A stretch of DNA of 64,000 bases from Haemonchus contortus (lineage: Eukaryota; Nematoda; Chromadorea; Rhabditida; Trichostrongylidae), in the NCBI GenBank assembly GCA_000469685.2, contig LS997567.1:32533831-32597830 (forward strand), given 5' to 3'. Below, piece by piece: positions 34,005 through 45,483 of this stretch. Below the pieces are notes generated by a model, which did no database searches, was not told where the DNA came from, and was given only the letters and a program-made list of their open reading frames with translations. The first letter of the stretch is position 1, and every line of letters starts with the position of its first letter. Made by a program: the position numbers and the translations under genes.

Positions 34005-34660
34005 GAATCACCTGGAGAGGTCGGATCAAGCTCGGAATGGGTTGAGCATAGGGTAAGTACAGCTGAGTACATGTAAGTCCAGCGGTGTGCCGCTCCTAAG
34101 GGGCGGGGCAAACACCGTAGTTTGGCGATGCTGTGAGCAAAGATTACTGATGTGGTCTCCTAACAGTCCAGACACCGGAAAAAATGAGCAAAGGTGAGGG
34201 ATGGGCCAACAAATGAACTCGCCGACAGTGGGCGGAGAGTTCTCGCACTTGGCGATTTTTCCCACATGAACTCATTACTCGATTCTACGAACGCGTGGAG
34301 GATAGGAAAAAACAAAAGGAGTCAGCGAGAGCTTATATTGGGCATGCATTGACTTAGCGAAGCTCCGCCCGTGGTGGGTGAGGCGTGCGTTGAAATGGAA
34401 GCTTTTTTAAAATTAAGTAGAGCTCTGTCCAGAAACGTTCCAAAGTGCAGAAAAAAGAAGTGGTTAATGGTTATAGAAGTAACGCACCCAAAGCCCTATG
34501 CGGACAGGATTTCCACTATGGTGGGCGGGGCTAGGATCAAACTTCGTGACTTTAAGAACGCGGAATAAGTGGTTAGAGGTCACAGAAGCAATGTTCAGGT
34601 TCTAAAAGTGGACCAATCTAACTCCAAAACGCGAGGCACCGGGAAAATTGGCAAACGTCA
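34005..34660 (+). repeat. GC-box repeat family attached to the TCTG array
   Basis: Begins CCTGGAGAGGTCGGATCAAG right after the TCTG array and contains GTTGAGCATAGGG, AAGGGGCGGGGC and GCAAAGGTGAGGGATGGG. The same sequence occurs reversed at 62530-63480, again ending in a TCTG/CAGA stretch, so the microsatellite is part of the repeat end. Confidence 0.75.
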
Positions 34661-34763
34661 GGAATACGTCAACAAAGCGGACGGAAGACTCATCCGCAGT
34701 GAACAGAGCATTTTCGTCCTTTTCGCATCAACTCATAACTCAACACAGCCTCTAGACAAATTA

Positions 34764-35336
34764 TTAGGTTGATGCATAATTATTGCAAATTTTTTTAGCA
34801 AATTTTATTCAAAAGAAAGATGAAAATATTTAACAAAGACATGTTCAAATGGTTATTCCGGAACGTGTTCACCATCTACTTCGAGCACTGCTTCACATTT
34901 GTTAGGCAGCCGGATTCCTCAGGCAAAGAGGTTTCGGTCCTTGGAGGCGATCCTCACCTTGATATCGGCCACTAAGTCAACCCTTTCGTCGTAAGGCCTG
35001 TTTGCTAGCCAATCTTTCAATGAACAGGTGTTTTGACAACTTATAGGGTTTCTGTGGGTCAATATAGAGATTTAAAAGCAAATCCCAGTCCTCAGTTCGC
35101 TTTGGCTGACAATTCCATCGCCAAAAAGTTCGATGAGATCGCGTAATGAGTGTGCCACCTTCCGCCATTTCTCGAAGTAATAGAGCATAATGTGGCGAGT
35201 AAGAAGATGACTTTCTGGCATATTTCTATTAAGGAAAGCGAGTAGTTTTTTTTATAAAAATCTCGACTTCGATATTGAAATTGTACGGAGAGAAAGGAAG
35301 CCGCGAAAAAATTCGCAATAATTATGCATCAACCTA
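34764..35336. mobile_element. 573 bp mariner-type MITE
   Basis: Terminal inverted repeats TTAGGTTGATGCATAATTAT and its complement ATAATTATGCATCAACCTA, flanked by TA. Contains a 63-codon minus frame without clear transposase similarity. Confidence 0.82.
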
Positions 35337-35774
35337 TTATTAAGGATGACGCGCAGATGGAGCTCAGCGCAAAGGAATCTTATCTGTTTGACGCATTTCT
35401 CTATTTGACGCGTTCTTTGTTGTGACGAAAGCGTTTGTGTGCGAGGCCCAACTGGTAGAGTGTGACTCATTTGCTGACCAAACGTGTAAACACTTCGGGA
35501 TGCAAATAAGATCGAAGCAACAACCGAATTATTACGTGAACAATCTGATCAATAAAAAAGATATATTATATTCTATATTAGCTATTGCGCATATTCTTCT
35601 CAGCTTTTAATGAAAATGGGGGGAGGGGGGGGGGGGGGGAAATCATGTGGGAGCCTAGATCAAAGGTTCTACTGCTGGGCCATGGCCGCGACTACCTGTC
35701 AAAAGCCGTAGCTTCCAACCTCTATCACACAAACTTTGCGAAGTACAAACTGCTTAAACTATAAATTTTTTCAG
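35337..35774. other. interval with a short SINE-tail block
   Basis: TGTGCGAGGCCCAACTGGTA near 35437 resembles the tail of the SINE at 25.5 kb; a G homopolymer lies at 35621-35639. Nothing else seen. Confidence 0.4.
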
Positions 35775-35996
35775 CGTGCAACATTATTCGGATTAAAGGT
35801 GCTGCTACGCTCTTCAATGGTGAATCCTTTCCGTTTTGCTGGTAATTTTCTCACAGGAGGACCCACTGAAGATACCAAGAAATCTATTATCGAACAAATA
35901 ACCATTTCTTATAAAGTAGAATCTCCTGCTCCTGAGGAGGTGATACGCGGCGTTGTTGCGTCCGCAGTAAGAGTGCAAAACCTGCCTAAACGCTAA
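35775..35996 (+). CDS. candidate terminal exon, unknown protein
   Basis: An exon starting in phase 0 after a consensus nematode acceptor (AAATTTTTTCAG) and open for 73 codons to TAA: RATLFGLKVLLRSSMVNPF, then FLTGGPTEDTKKSIIEQIT and VESPAPEEVIRGVVASAVRV, ending NLPKR. Composition is protein-like and the acceptor is excellent. No domain recognised and no upstream exon found; the next sequence to the left is SINE-tail and MITE. No AATAAA close downstream. Confidence 0.35.
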   Translation, partial: RATLFGLKVLLRSSMVNPFRFAGNFLTGGPTEDTKKSIIEQITISYKVESPAPEEVIRGVVASAVRVQNLPKR

Positions 35997-36299
35997 AGGC
36001 CGGCATAGACCTCTAAAAAAGGTCAAAAGGCCCCCTAGATTCTGCGCCTGGCGGTCCAGGTTGTGACAACGCGAAGGGGCGCACCACGTCTCTGATGAAT
36101 GTAATCAATTGTCTTGCGGTCTCTTCCAACCATACTTGTATTCAGTGACACTCTGACACTCAAACGCTTTTACCGCGTGGCCGCCGTGTGGTAAATAGAG
36201 TGGTGGGTCGCTCACCCCAAAATCTCTTGTGTGATTTGCCACGCGGATAATCTCTTGAATGTTCTGGTTAGTTCCAACATTTATTGGTAGAATCCGACA

Positions 36300-36430
36300 C
36301 TAACAGTTGGGTTCTCCTCTTCTCAGTACTAATCATTGTGCCGTCAGATATGCGCATGGTTATTACGACCAGGCATTGAGTATTGCGGAGACGACCACCA
36401 GCGTATTGTTGGATTGGAGTCACTATGGCT
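36300..36430 (+). pseudogene. possible ISXO2/Merlin-type transposase fragment
   Basis: After TTCTCAG a plus frame reads AVRYAHGYYDQALSIAETTT then SVLLDWSHYG and a stop. This resembles the N-terminal helix-turn-helix region of Merlin/ISXO2 transposases (WAHGY...A...TTxSVVDWYxFxRE). The DDE region is not recognisable downstream in 36430-36850. Tentative. Confidence 0.35.
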
Positions 36431-37336
36431 AAGAGTCCCGAGTGAGGAGGCTACCGGATATTTATAATCCTCGGCCGGGTTCAAGGATCAATGTTCAAAC
36501 CATGCGTAGTTATTGACCGCGACATGCTGATGATGTCAAAAGTGCACATAGATCACGTCCGCCTGTTGGTGGTCGATCCCCATCTCGACCAATGAGTGTT
36601 AGTGCAGTTATTGCTGCGTCTGCATGAACGGAACAAATTCTTGTAGATATTGCAGCATTTGCTATACGGCGTGGCCATCATTATCTCCACAATAAATTTA
36701 ATGCACGTCTCGTTCCATAGTATCCATCCAGCCCAACGTTGAGACACTACGAGGCTCCCTTCGCCGAATCCGATGATATGTGGGAATTCTGTGAAGGCTC
36801 GCATCACTGCCATTGCTTCCCGAAAATACTGGTCTTGGTAACATACTCGTAGATTCCAGGACGCAAGTCAATGGGATTGTGAAACTCTTAGGATCTCAGT
36901 TGGTCGTGAAACTACTTCCAACGAAAATCTCATCTTCCAATGCTTTCAAAATGAGAAAAACTACCCTTGACTAAATGTGTGCAATTACCTTTACTTTCAA
37001 GGAAATTTCGTAAAGTAGGAGCAATGTTAACTCACTTTGTCGAAGACTCCACAAGACCCTCTGTTTAACCGTTAGAAATGTATTGAAATTTTTTGGAAGG
37101 CTCGCATGCCCGAAACATGTAGGAAAGTTGTATAAGCTTGTAGGCTGAGTAAAATGTTTTGGTCAACTCTTTATTCATCTCTAGATTCTTACGGAAGGCC
37201 ACTTATAAGGACTTCATAATAGGTTATCGTAGACCGTTCCCGAACGTGTACTTTATGGGTATATATAAGCATGTCCTCGTAAGTCCTTCGCAATTATGGC
37301 TTCAACCTTCAACGACCGACCGAAGCTGACTGAGAG

Positions 37337-37792
37337 TTATGGTCTACTACAGAGTTCGGCAAGGGCATAAGAGACCGACAGCTGTCGCAAAGATCTGTGG
37401 CGCACTCGGAGGAGACATCGTATCCAAACCCACGAGTATCTGCGGCGAAGCACCTTAAGGAGAGAGAAGTGGACGGAAGTGTTTACTGTTGGTGGGGTTC
37501 TCAAAGAATGCTCTACTTTGAGTTACTTCCTGAGGGTTCCACAGCGACCGCCGAGATTGAATCTTCTCAGCTACAGTTTGGACGACGTTATTCGAAGGAA
37601 GCGCCCGCAGAAAGGGAATGTTTGTCTTCTTCACGACAACGCTCGACCGCATTTTGCGAAACCTCTAGTCAGAAAATTGCCGGACTTGGATGGGAGGAGC
37701 AGTCTCATCCTCCTCATTCACCAGATATTGCTCTGTCTAATTACCATCTGTTTCATGCTCTTGAACATCGTCATCGCAAAAGCAAGAACTGA
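37337..37792 (+). pseudogene. mariner transposase, fragmented
   Basis: Pieces of a mariner transposase in three frames: VYYRVRQGHKRPTAVAKICG (HTH_48 domain), YCWWGSQRMLYFELLPEGST (like WWDWKGxxYFELLP), VCLLHDNARPHFAKPLVRKL (second Asp of the DDE/D triad) and HPPHSPDIALSNYHLFHALE (third Asp, normally HPPYSPDLAPSDYHLF). The middle of the protein is deleted: the HTH and catalytic halves are only about 60 bp apart. I could not define terminal inverted repeats with confidence. Confidence 0.75.
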
Positions 37793-38514
37793 TGGCCGCT
37801 AGTAGCTCGAAACTGAGATTTCTCCGCTTTTCGACTACGGCCGCCGCACTGCTGGGAACCTGTATGGAGACCATATTACTGACTGAAATCCTTTTTTAAG
37901 GAGTAGAAGAGCTTCTGAAATAAAGGTGGAAATCGATCAAAACTCTCTAATCAACCTAATCAACTTTGTAAAGCTCTGCGATAATTGAATGTGCTCTCTC
38001 AAAGGCCATGGAGCAAAAGGATTGCGACGGATATTACTGTTGACTCGATGTTACCATTCATTTTTAATAGGTGCCTTCACACATCCAACTCTTACGATGA
38101 AATGATGTCGCCACACTTCCACTCGTCCACCGTGAAAACGGAATCATTGTTTCCACAGCGTCATTGTTCTTCACCGGTGTTCTCAAGCAAAAGTGAAAAT
38201 AGTCGAGCTATTGTTTTGTCATCGCATTTGGTCGAATGCCATTAAAGGCCAGAAATACGAAACGTGCTTTATTTGATAGCAACCCATCACTCAAAAGTTA
38301 AGCTGACAAAAGAGTCATGGATAATACCTTAGCCTCGAATCTTTGTCCTTATGCTCATCCAGTGACACCATCGAGGCGTCAACACTGCTACATAAGCTAG
38401 TTCGACTCGGCGCTAGCTCAACCCAAGATTCTATAAACAAGGTGGTACTGAGGGATAATGATTAAACAATGAATGGGTGCTCTCAGAGTTTAGCGACGTA
38501 TTCCATCCGACGAT
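37793..38514. other. unannotated interval
   Basis: No gene or repeat recognised on either strand. Confidence 0.4.
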
Positions 38515-38645
38515 CGACCGACCGACCGCGTTGCTGGGCTCTGTTGACACGGCAGGACAGATTGCGCTCAGGGTCGCGTGAGCAATATCGATCGGTGTCC
38601 AGCGTTGGCAACGTGTGACCAGTAACGCTGCCGGTCGGTCGGTCA
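38515..38645. mobile_element. 131 bp short inverted-repeat element
   Basis: CGACCGACCGACCGCGTTGC at the left and the near-complement GTAACGCTGCCGGTCGGTCG at the right, about 25 bp each. MITE-sized and GC-rich compared with its flanks; no clear target duplication. Confidence 0.5.
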
Positions 38646-38736
38646 TCGGCTGAAACAATGCACGCCGTTGAACTATGATACTACCCAATACTCACCATAT
38701 AGGATAATGTACAATGACTATTATTGTGTAAACTAC

Positions 38737-39047
38737 CTGGCACACTATCGGAGTCTTCAAACTTTTCAAGGACTCCAATGCGTTTCTTAAAATTGAACAT
38801 CTCTGGTTTTGCGAAATCAAAGAATGGCATGGTCCACCCGCACTGAAAGCCAACTAACAGCAAACGAACGGTATCAAGATAGCTTTGTCGATTGGAACTG
38901 AAGACAGTTTCATGAAACAACGACAATAAGACGTCAATATAACCATTAAGGGAATTCTCATTTAAGGCTTTGTTGGAAATCTTGTCCTTTGATGAGAAAC
39001 GAAAATACAATACGAACACGTGGTTTGCGTTCAAATTGAAGGGAATT
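38737..39047 (-). CDS. internal exon of an unidentified gene
   Basis: A minus-strand frame of 103 codons bounded by an acceptor (GATCGCAG) and a good donor (GTGCCAG followed by GTAGTTTA). It reads IPFNLNANHVFVLYFRFSSK, then SLNGYIDVLLSLFHETVFSS, YLDTVRLLLVGFQCGW and FAKPEMFNFKKRIGVLEKFE. No stops, balanced composition, no tandem or mobile repeat signature, so probably genuine coding sequence. I recognise no family. Neighbouring exons were not found within 1 kb on either side. Confidence 0.4.
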
Positions 39048-39554
39048 CTGCGATCTCAACTATTTACTCATTAGCATTCTAACGCAACGTAGGCTTGCCG
39101 GCGTTCAAGCGGTCTTGGATGATGATGGATTGTTCGTAAAGTAACTGCGATCCATCGTCCGTGAAGTAACCGTAATCTATAAGAATGAGTTTTTCAAATG
39201 CATGTTCTCACCTACTCAGAAAACTCGAAAGCTTTTGATTTGACATGTGGTGAGGTATGTGTTTATACGTTATTTACGGAAAGATAAACGGATTTCATCT
39301 CCATCCGTAACTTTTGAATCAGTTCGAACATGGAATGATAGATGAAGAATTTTAGCCACATTTCACTTTTTCAACTCTATCGTGCAAAGAGCTGATGATG
39401 CACTCTATGATATATGTAAACATGATCTAACAATGTCTATCACATAGCCCATGATTCATAAATTCCCTTTGTGCAAAATTTCAGTTCAAGGCATGCTGAC
39501 CAATGGTTGCTAATAATGATCTTGTTGATGGCACTAACTAGTGCTGATCGTCGT
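39048..39554. other. unannotated interval
   Basis: AT-rich, no gene or repeat recognised. Confidence 0.4.
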
Positions 39555-39890
39555 GAATTAGTGTGAGAAGTTGCTGAGAAGATCAACGCATCCATGGGAA
39601 TAGTTACCAAGAATATCGAAAAATTTGGCCTAGTGAAAAAGCTAGTTGTTCAGGCACCAAATGGGCTAGAGTAGATTCAATTGACATTGCATGCCATTTG
39701 CGCCTCAAATGCAAGGAAACGATTCATTTATGCAGTGGTAGTAGCTAGTGACAGATACTGCATTGTTACGATGATGCTACTCTCAAAGGATCACGGTCAT
39801 TATCGGAAGAACCTGCTCAACTAATTTGATTGGATCATAAGGGTGCGATGTTGTTTCCAGTCGGATCGCCCGGCTGAGGTCGGGATTTTC
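39555..39890 (+). pseudogene. mariner transposase fragment
   Basis: Plus-strand pieces VAEKINASMGIVTKNIEKFG and LVKKLVVQAPNGL match the second helix-turn-helix and the KKLxxWVPHxL linker of mariner transposases. They are followed by degraded catalytic-domain sequence (ASDRYCI for xxDEKYCxY, then DHKGAMLFPV in another frame). Both transposon ends are missing. Confidence 0.6.
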
Positions 39891-39974
39891 TTCTCGTGTG
39901 AAATTCTCTTCCGTCCATCCAAAATTTCTGAGCTCTGATACAGAAGAGCATAAGTTGTATATTTCCGGCGGAAC

Positions 39975-40110
39975 ACACACATACACACACACGTCACGCA
40001 CACGCACACGCACACGCACACGCACACACACACATACACACACACTTCGACACACACAGACACCCACACAGCGGCACACACAAACAGCGACATACACACC
40101 GACACACATA
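39975..40110. repeat. (CA)n-rich simple sequence
   Basis: Imperfect ACAC/CACG dinucleotide tract. Confidence 0.9.
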
Positions 40111-40461
40111 CCAGCACACACTCAGAAGCTTCAAAGCTGAGGATACAAAGTCTCAAGAGAAAAACAAATATTCGCGCACGGCACATACGTCGCACACTTT
40201 TCTCTGATCGAAGGGTGTATGGCGTGGAAAAATCTTCAGATCTCAGAGTACACGTTTGTTTCCCTTACGAATACCGAAACCGATAGGAAGGGTCAGATCA
40301 ATTCTCGCAGCCATTTCCCCTCTTGCATGATGGTTGTGCTTCAATTTGTGCCATCTGAGCGATACCACTCATTTTTGTTAAGAGTAATATGAAAATGAAC
40401 CAAAACGCTTTAAGTAACAGTCCTACTATTTATATACAACGCGCTGATTTCTGCGTGTGCC

Positions 40462-40600
40462 CGACGGGAAATTCATAACTCCTGTTCCCGTGTGTCTAAA
40501 GCGTTCAGACTTGGTAGTAGTACAGGCGGCAGGAGGGAAACACCTATGGTCTGTCGCAGAAACGGAGTTCACCTACAGTGGGCGAGGTTTGCGAGAAATA
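40462..40600. repeat. single unit of the 120 bp dispersed repeat
   Basis: CGGGAAATTCATAACTCCTG, AGCGTTCAGACTTGG and CAGTGGGCGAGGTTTGCG. It is followed at once by a mariner. Confidence 0.7.
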
Positions 40601-41483
40601 TTAGGTTGGCAAATAAGTCCTGCGACAAAAAATTTGAAGCGTTGAAAATTTGTATCAACAGTGTGAACACGGTAGCAAGGGTGATAGACTTGTAGGAAAT
40701 TCCTCAGGCGATCAACACATAAGTAAGTAAGGGCACGCGTGTGGGCTTTCAGAGCATTACGGTCAATGAATTGACAACACCCGATTCGTACCATCACATT
40801 CTACTAAGCACGCCAAGTTATTATAAAAACCCGGGTGTAGCGGCTCGAAATATCAGCAATTTATTCGATGCTAGCACTGCTGACCGATCGACGGTCAACA
40901 ATCGGTTGGATCGCTTCACTGCAGGAGATACCAGCTTTCGGGGTAACGCAAGCATCGTCCCCTAATTTAATGGATGTTGAAAGAATTCATCCACTATGAG
41001 TTGCTAAACACAGACTGGATGGACACAGCTATCGCTTGCCTCTATGATACCCTTAATTTGGCCAACGGGGTTAGAGAAGGGCGATCAAACCGCAAATTGG
41101 GCCCCTACAGAGGGACAACGCTCGTCGAAAATTCGCTTTGGACCCACGTCAAAAGTTCATCTATCCCGATTGATTCCAGATTACTCATCAGTCCTACTCC
41201 CGGAGTGTTCCCCCTTTTACCTACCATGTGCTCTCCCTTTTTGAGAATCCCGTTGTGAAAAAGATATTCGTAACTTAATGTGATCCAAAACGGTAGTCAA
41301 TTAATTCTTCGAGTTACAGCTCCCCCACTCCTGAAGAGATGGCATCAGTGATTGGCTCAAAAGATAAAAGAAGGTTGTTGACTTCTTTACTAAATATTTT
41401 TTCGAAAATTGATTAATATGAAAAAATTTAGAAATGATTCAAAAAAGATTTCCATTTTGTCGCAGGACTTATTTGCCAACCAT
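40601..41483 (+). mobile_element. internally deleted mariner
   Basis: Terminal inverted repeats TTAGGTTGGCAAATAAGTCC and GGACTTATTTGCCAACC with TA outside, 0.88 kb, about 0.4 kb shorter than a complete element. Confidence 0.85.
40741..41258 (+). pseudogene. mariner transposase, deleted and frameshifted
   Basis: The first frame has NPGVAARNISNLFDASTADR then STVNNRLDRFTAGDTSF, an HTH_48 DNA-binding domain. The next frame (from 40974) has EFIHYELLNT and LANGVREGRSNRKLG, matching the part of mariner transposases just before the HDNARPH motif. The region with the first catalytic Asp is deleted, and the DDE C terminus is replaced by unrelated sequence. Confidence 0.7.
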
Positions 41484-41484
41484 A

Positions 41485-41960
41485 TATAAATGTTCGAGTG
41501 GAAATTCATAACTCCTGTTCCCGTGGACCTAGAGCGCTTGGCGGGAGTACAGACGGCAGGATGGGAACACTCATGGTAGGTGACAGGACCAGACTTCGCC
41601 CGTACGGGGCATATGCGAAAATTGCCAGTTTGAATTCCTACGTTCAAATACGGTAGGAGCACAGGTGACAGGACGAGAATACTTACAGTTGGACCAAAAT
41701 CCACCCACATGGGCGAGATTTGCGCGATAGTCAGTTCCGTCCTAGAGCTTTCAAATTTGGTAGGAGCAAAGGCGGCAGTATAGGAACACTTAGGGTGGGG
41801 GCAAGACCGAACTTTGCTCACGGGGAGGGACAAGTTTGCGCGAAGCAAATGTTTGAACGGAGTCCTATAGCTCCTGTTTACGTGGAATTGGTTTGTTCGA
41901 AACTGACAGGAATACAGGAGGAAAGATGGGAACATTGAGGACAGGATGGGAACAATGGCG
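41485..41960. repeat. four diverged units of the 120 bp repeat
   Basis: Same family as 24.6-25.1 kb: GGAAATTCATAACTCCTG, CGGCAGGATGGGAACACTCA, GGGCGAGATTTGCG. It starts two bases after the mariner, continuing the repeat unit at 40462-40600, so the mariner probably inserted into this array. Confidence 0.8.
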
Positions 41961-42297
41961 ATAGAAGACCCCTTGAAGCGCAAAAATCACTCACCAATTC
42001 CTAGCGCCTTTGTTATTTACGATCTAGCTTGCCTATGTGATATTCGACAAAAAGGATAAGCGGAGTGGTAGGCACGATTAGGGGAACAAATTGTAAGGAG
42101 ATGAAAATTGGTTCATTACTTGCTTTTAGGTTACGACCGTTTCCCAGCAAAGTATGTGACTCAATGAAGGATCACGGTTTCTCTTTGCCTCGATATCACT
42201 CTTGACAGAACTTATCCGACCGTTAATAATCTTGGATTCTCACTAAATGATATATTCGTAAAGAAGTACCAAAAGAACTGAATGATACTGTATCCGC

Positions 42298-42303
42298 TTT
42301 ATT
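42298..42303 (-). terminator. polyadenylation signal AATAAA (minus strand)
   Basis: AATAAA about 30 bases downstream of the stop codon of the 42333-43680 gene, on the same strand, a normal distance for a short nematode 3' UTR. Confidence 0.45.
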
Positions 42304-42332
42304 GATAACGACATTTAATTACAGTCTTATCA

Positions 42333-43680
42333 TCACTCGACAACATTTGAAGGGAGGCAGAGCAGCACAGAATGAAGGTTGAATGTTGTGTGCAGGTGTA
42401 ATGGGGAGGTTGCGCAATAGAATCGATCTATGAGATTTCTGGTGCTAGAGCTACAACTGCAGAACTGCAAAGGTAGAACATTGGACGAACTTAGCCGCAT
42501 GAACCGAACACTCCCAAACAGGTTGTAGCTGGTGCCGTTGAAATGTTGGAAGCGCAAATTAATTTCCACATCCATAGCAAGGTTTGATGTTGTTAGCAGT
42601 TGCATATAAAGCAATGAATCACCTGTTAGAACAGTACTTATAACTTCTCAAGTGTTAACTTAGTGCGACTCCGTGGAAAGTTCTGAGAAAGTGTGAAATG
42701 TTTTTCTGAACTGCTGAAAGCGTTCAGAGACCCCTAAAAGGCAAGCAACCACGACATTGATAATCGCTGCTGTAAAGCTTGTTTGAGATCAGATGAGCGA
42801 ATGTTTCGCTCCTCTTCGTATTTCACATTTCACCTGTGAAAGAAAGAACATTAAAGTCATATAAAAATTTTACTCGTTTAGAAAAAATAGATCTCCTTCA
42901 TACGCAACACTTCGTCAACGCTACTACTCTCTTATCCTTTATTATAATCGCTTAATAGCGATTCGGGGAAGAGAATAACATTCGAGCCTTCAAAACTAAT
43001 CAAGACCCCCTGCACCTGAAAAAGAAAAGGATACTCGCAGTAGCTACTTAAGATGAGTGGTATACCGCCGTTGTTTTCGAACGCTGACTCAATATGCAAA
43101 ACGATGCCGGGAACATAGCTACATATCCGTCTCACCCCTGATATATTATTGTGTTGAACATACACTCCAACCAAGGAGCAAGCTAGCCTTGTAAGGGTGC
43201 AGTTTAGAAAGTATTGGGCTCATAGGCATGGCATTAAAGTTCGGATCGTCCATGCATGTGCTCATTATGCTTTACAATAAACGTGTCCCAAACGATTGAA
43301 AAAGGTTTTTACGCTTCATTTTGACTGTATACGACCATTTGACACATTTGAGGAACTCGTGAAATGGTAGTTTAAAATGAATTTTTCTTCGTTATCGCTG
43401 AAAAAGTAGAAGTGCCCTTCCGGCCCGACCACTCGTGATGGTGTTAAGAAATTTAAGACAGTTTCATGTACTTTCGACAGACAGAGGGCGGTCGAATGAA
43501 CCATGTGACAAGGGACCTTTTTGAAAAAAATCCACCTACTGCTTGCATTGAAGTTGCCCTCAATGAAGCCTTCATTAGTGCTTTCCAGCGATTCAGTGGA
43601 AAGAGTAGTGCGATGGAATTCTTGTACCCATTTCGGGATGACTTCATCGTTCAAATTCTCCGTTGATCTTTGCAAGTCGA
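42333..43680 (-). CDS. 3' end of an unidentified, probably extracellular glycoprotein (two exons)
   Basis: The upstream exon 43333-43680 (minus) reads NLNDEVIPKWVQEFHRTTLS through FILNYHFTSSSNVSNG and ends at a GTATAC donor. The last exon 42333-42622 follows GTTCTAACAG and reads DSLLYMQLLTTSNLAMDVEI, NLRFQHFNGTSYNLFGSVRF and on to TGA. The splice keeps frame (shared codon CGT), and AATAAA follows the stop. Sequons NAS, NVS and NGT suggest a luminal or extracellular domain; several cysteines (FCSCSSS) lie in the last exon. No family recognised. Inside the upstream exon an alternative intron (donor at GTGGATTT, acceptor CTACTTTTTCAG) also keeps frame. A minus frame at 42932-43174 with its own TTTTTCAG lies in the proposed intron. 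Confidence 0.42.
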
Positions 43681-44127
43681 CTAATCACTCCGCTTGTTTC
43701 GCACCTAGTAGTCACAACCACGTGAGAATCATCATCTGTAAAATTAGACTAGTTTGAGAATTAACGGTCTCTTCCATCTCCGTAACGTCCGTAGACGATT
43801 ATCGGATATAAAACCTGTTTTCAGAAGAGAGCGGCTCTTCCAGCACGCAAACGACGAGAGGATATAGATTCTACTACCAGCACCATAAAATTAAATTTAA
43901 TGGGCGTCATCACAAAGTTGTAATCGACCTTCCACTTTGAAATTCTACATATATCCTCGAGAAAGAATAATATTCCAATCGCGAACTGATGAGTCTGTCG
44001 TCATTTTTAGATAACTAGTTGAATCATTTTTTGCTTACCCATCTTCTTCGCATACGATAATGATGTTGTTGTCGAACACAGCACCAAAAAGTGTAGACGA
44101 AACTCTTTAGAACTACCGTTCCTACTA
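43681..44127. other. unannotated interval
   Basis: Upstream of the glycoprotein fragment; may hold further exons or intron. Nothing recognised. Confidence 0.35.
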
Positions 44128-45412
44128 TTGGGTTGTCCGAAAAGTTCCCGCCGATTTTTGATACCCCGGATTTATCAACCGTCGTACAAAAGATCAAGGA
44201 CCCAACCTAATAAAGTTATATGTTTTCTGAAAGAGTAGATCCTCCTCTATATTCCTATCAAGATTCTGTCAACATTTGTCGAAGTTTGTCTGTGCAGGAC
44301 TCGTATGAAAATGGAGAACCACTGCGCGCATTTTCGGTATCTGAAGTATTTCTTCTACCGCAAGGCCTAGAATGCGGCTCAAGCCGCATGAAAGGTATAT
44401 GACGTTTGAGTGGACCATGCCCTAGAGGAACGTACGTGCATGACTAGTTTGCGGAATCCAAATCAACGAGCAGTGAATTTGCCTTTGAAGACCGGCAACC
44501 TTTAGGGAGACTATCATCAGTTTAAACGATCAACTCGAAATGTTAACCGAAGCAAATCGGCACATCACTGCTCGTGGAGTAGGACAAGGGCTTAATGTTT
44601 CGATATTAATCTTCCATGGTCATCTGCAGACGCTTGGTCTTGTAAAGCGCCTTGATGTTCAGATATCGCGAAAGGAGCGAGCGCAATGCGATGGATCGCG
44701 CCTCCATGTGCGACTCGTTGCTCAAACAAAATAAAAATGAGCCGTTTCAGAAAAGCATGAGCACGAGGGACGAAAATCGGATTGTGTACAGCAATGAGGA
44801 GCGGAAACGATCAGTAGCCCCTTAGTGAGCCGTCACAAACCTCTACAAAAGTCAAAATCCAGGTGCGGATGACTATGCCGAGATGCTGATGGGATTTCAG
44901 GGGAATCACTCACCATGAGCTGTTGTCGCACAATCAAAATATGATTTAGGAAATGTACTATGGCTAGCTCGAAACTATGGAGGCAGCGATGGACCAAAAG
45001 CGACCCGAAGTGGCCAATTGTTAGGGCGTAATTTTCCAACAGGGTACCTCCAGACCACACGTATTTTTGGCCACTCGTCAAAAGTTGCTAAAGCTTGGGT
45101 GGGATGTCTTACCACACCCCTCATATAGTCCAGACATAGCACCATCAGAATACCTATTGTTTCGGTTTCTGCAAAATTCCTTGAATGGAAAATCGTTCAA
45201 TTCGCTGGAGGACTGCAAATAGCACCTGAGTGGGTTTTTCGATCTTAAGTCTGGAACCTTCTATGAAAGAGGGGAACTGGAAGCTACAGAAAGATGGCGA
45301 AGCCTTGCTGAGCAGAATGGAGGATATATTGTTCAATCAATGGATTTCTTTTTCTAGGAATTTCTATTCAAAAATGAATCAAAAATCGGCGGGAACTTTT
45401 CGGACAACCCAA
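44128..45412 (+). mobile_element. full-length mariner, mutated
   Basis: Terminal inverted repeats TTGGGTTGTCCGAAAAGTTC and GAACTTTTCGGACAACCCAA, TA on both sides, 1.285 kb. Its transposase runs on the plus strand but is broken by several frameshifts and stops. Confidence 0.9.
44540..45385 (+). pseudogene. mariner transposase
   Basis: In shifting plus frames: CDSLLKQNKNEPFQKSMSTR then DENRIVYSN (first catalytic Asp region, usually CDEKWIxY), HPPHPSYSPDIAP-type sequence near 45100 encoding SPDIAPSEYLLFRFLQNSL (third Asp retained) and FDLKSGTFYERGELEATERW near the C terminus. The order matches SETMAR-type mariner transposases of about 345 residues. It is the most complete mariner in the window but clearly inactive. 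Confidence 0.78.
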
Positions 45413-45483
45413 TAAAATATTGCTAACAATATGTCGCAAGAACCAAATACCTCTGACGAAGCGATAACACCTACTTCGATATA

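Noticed and set aside
42932..43174. Internal exon between the two glycoprotein exons
   Set aside because: It has a fine TTTTTCAG acceptor but no GT donor before the stop in any frame, and using it breaks the phase with the last exon. It is left as a note only.
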